DNA of 5,728 bases from Deltaproteobacteria bacterium. GTDB lineage: Bacteria > Desulfobacterota > Desulfobacteria > Desulfobacterales > B30-G6. Positions 5,488-5,728 of this stretch are shown piece by piece. Below the pieces are notes generated by a model. The model was given only the letters and a program-made list of their open reading frames with translations. It did not search any database and had not been told where the DNA came from. Both the position numbers and the translations under genes were made by a program. The stretch is taken from positions 1 to 5,728 of the forward strand of contig QMMS01000298.1 of NCBI GenBank assembly GCA_003647375.1. The letters are read 5' to 3'. The stretch's first letter is position 1. Each line of letters starts with the position of its first letter.

Positions 5488-5590
5488 AACATGGCAAAAA
5501 AGATGCCATCCTTTGAATACACCAGTAGAGAAATCCGGGAACTTGTACTATCGCAACGATATTGGTAAATTTAACAGGCCATTATCTATA

Positions 5591-5625
5591 CTTTGCCATG
5601 TTGCTTATGCAACTATGGGGTAAAG
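5591..5625. other. hairpin near the right edge
   Basis: CTTT, CCAT and GTTGC (5591-5604) pair with GCAAC, ATGG and AAAG (5609-5625) around a TTAT loop, with small bulges. AGAGTGA (5624-5630) also has a perfect partner, TCACTCT (5689-5695), so a second, larger fold encloses 5631-5688. No matching gene is visible. Confidence 0.4.
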
Positions 5626-5728
5626 AGTGAGATGTCCGAAGCATCGTACAAAAGGCGAGAGCGGGCGTGTGGTTTTCTTCCCCGGAAATCACTCTAAAAC
5701 GATAAAGGGCACCCCTGAAAGCATGCCC

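Larger units (their letters stand above)
5252..5728. other. gene-poor upstream region of the RRM operon
   Basis: About 480 nt with no gene I can support. It contains the structured elements listed separately at 5281-5306, 5359-5487 and 5591-5625, a stem ATGGCA/TGCCAT at 5491-5509, and a closing stem GGGCA/TGCCC at 5707-5728 that may continue past the edge. A 25-codon frame, MAKKMPSFEYTSREIRELVL and onward (5491-5568, plus), has only a weak AGGG upstream and no recognised family. The RRM promoter should lie in its left part; I see no strong consensus pair. Confidence 0.4.

Noticed and set aside
5318..5509. Minus-strand frame of 63 codons across the long inverted repeat
   Set aside because: Its sequence is dictated by the repeat arms, its ATG sits in a small stem, and it shows no domain. 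I treat it as a by-product.
5491..5568. 25-codon plus-strand frame MAKKMPSFEYTS and onward
   Set aside because: Very short, weak ribosome binding site, no known family; kept only as a note in the description of the right-hand region.
1..5728. CRISPR array, tRNA or rRNA genes
   Set aside because: No regularly spaced identical repeats, no cloverleaf with a CCA-proximal acceptor stem, and no conserved rRNA segments were seen on either strand.

Overview
The window reads as bacterial chromosome with moderate GC content. The genes resemble those of anaerobic, fatty-acid-oxidising Desulfobacterota (Desulfobacteraceae-like). That placement is a recollection of protein style (GAGDMGHGIAE-type dehydrogenase, paired crotonases, an RRM protein beside an RhlE-like helicase) and was not searched.

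Layout: (1) 1-1107, plus strand: a 3-hydroxyacyl-CoA dehydrogenase cut off by the left edge. (2) 1108-1463: a gene-free gap mostly filled by a 265-bp element with long imperfect inverted arms and a possible 8-bp target duplication; it looks like a MITE. (3) 1464-2234, plus strand: an enoyl-CoA hydratase with both catalytic glutamates. (4) 2256-2301: a perfect 12-bp inverted repeat between convergent genes. (5) 2337-2519, minus strand: the last 60 codons of an acyl-CoA ligase (AMP-forming) with no start and no front part; it touches the stop codon of (6), a second crotonase at 2519-3289 (minus) that has lost the first catalytic glutamate. (7) 3301-3623: no convincing gene, but two diverged copies of a 45-46-nt repeat and a hairpin. 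(8) 5251-3624, minus strand: a two-gene unit, an RRM RNA-binding protein followed by an RhlE-like DEAD-box helicase. (9) 5252-5728: gene-poor DNA rich in inverted repeats, including a roughly 100-nt imperfect hairpin.

How the genes fit together: the left half encodes enzymes for the hydration and dehydrogenation steps of acyl-CoA beta-oxidation, plus the relic of the activating ligase. The right half is an RNA-remodelling pair (RRM chaperone plus helicase) of the kind often linked with cold or RNA-structure stress. No new multi-gene system is evident. The unusual content is the set of structured non-coding elements and the signs of past rearrangement: a MITE-like insertion between two beta-oxidation genes, a decapitated ligase, and decayed direct repeats.
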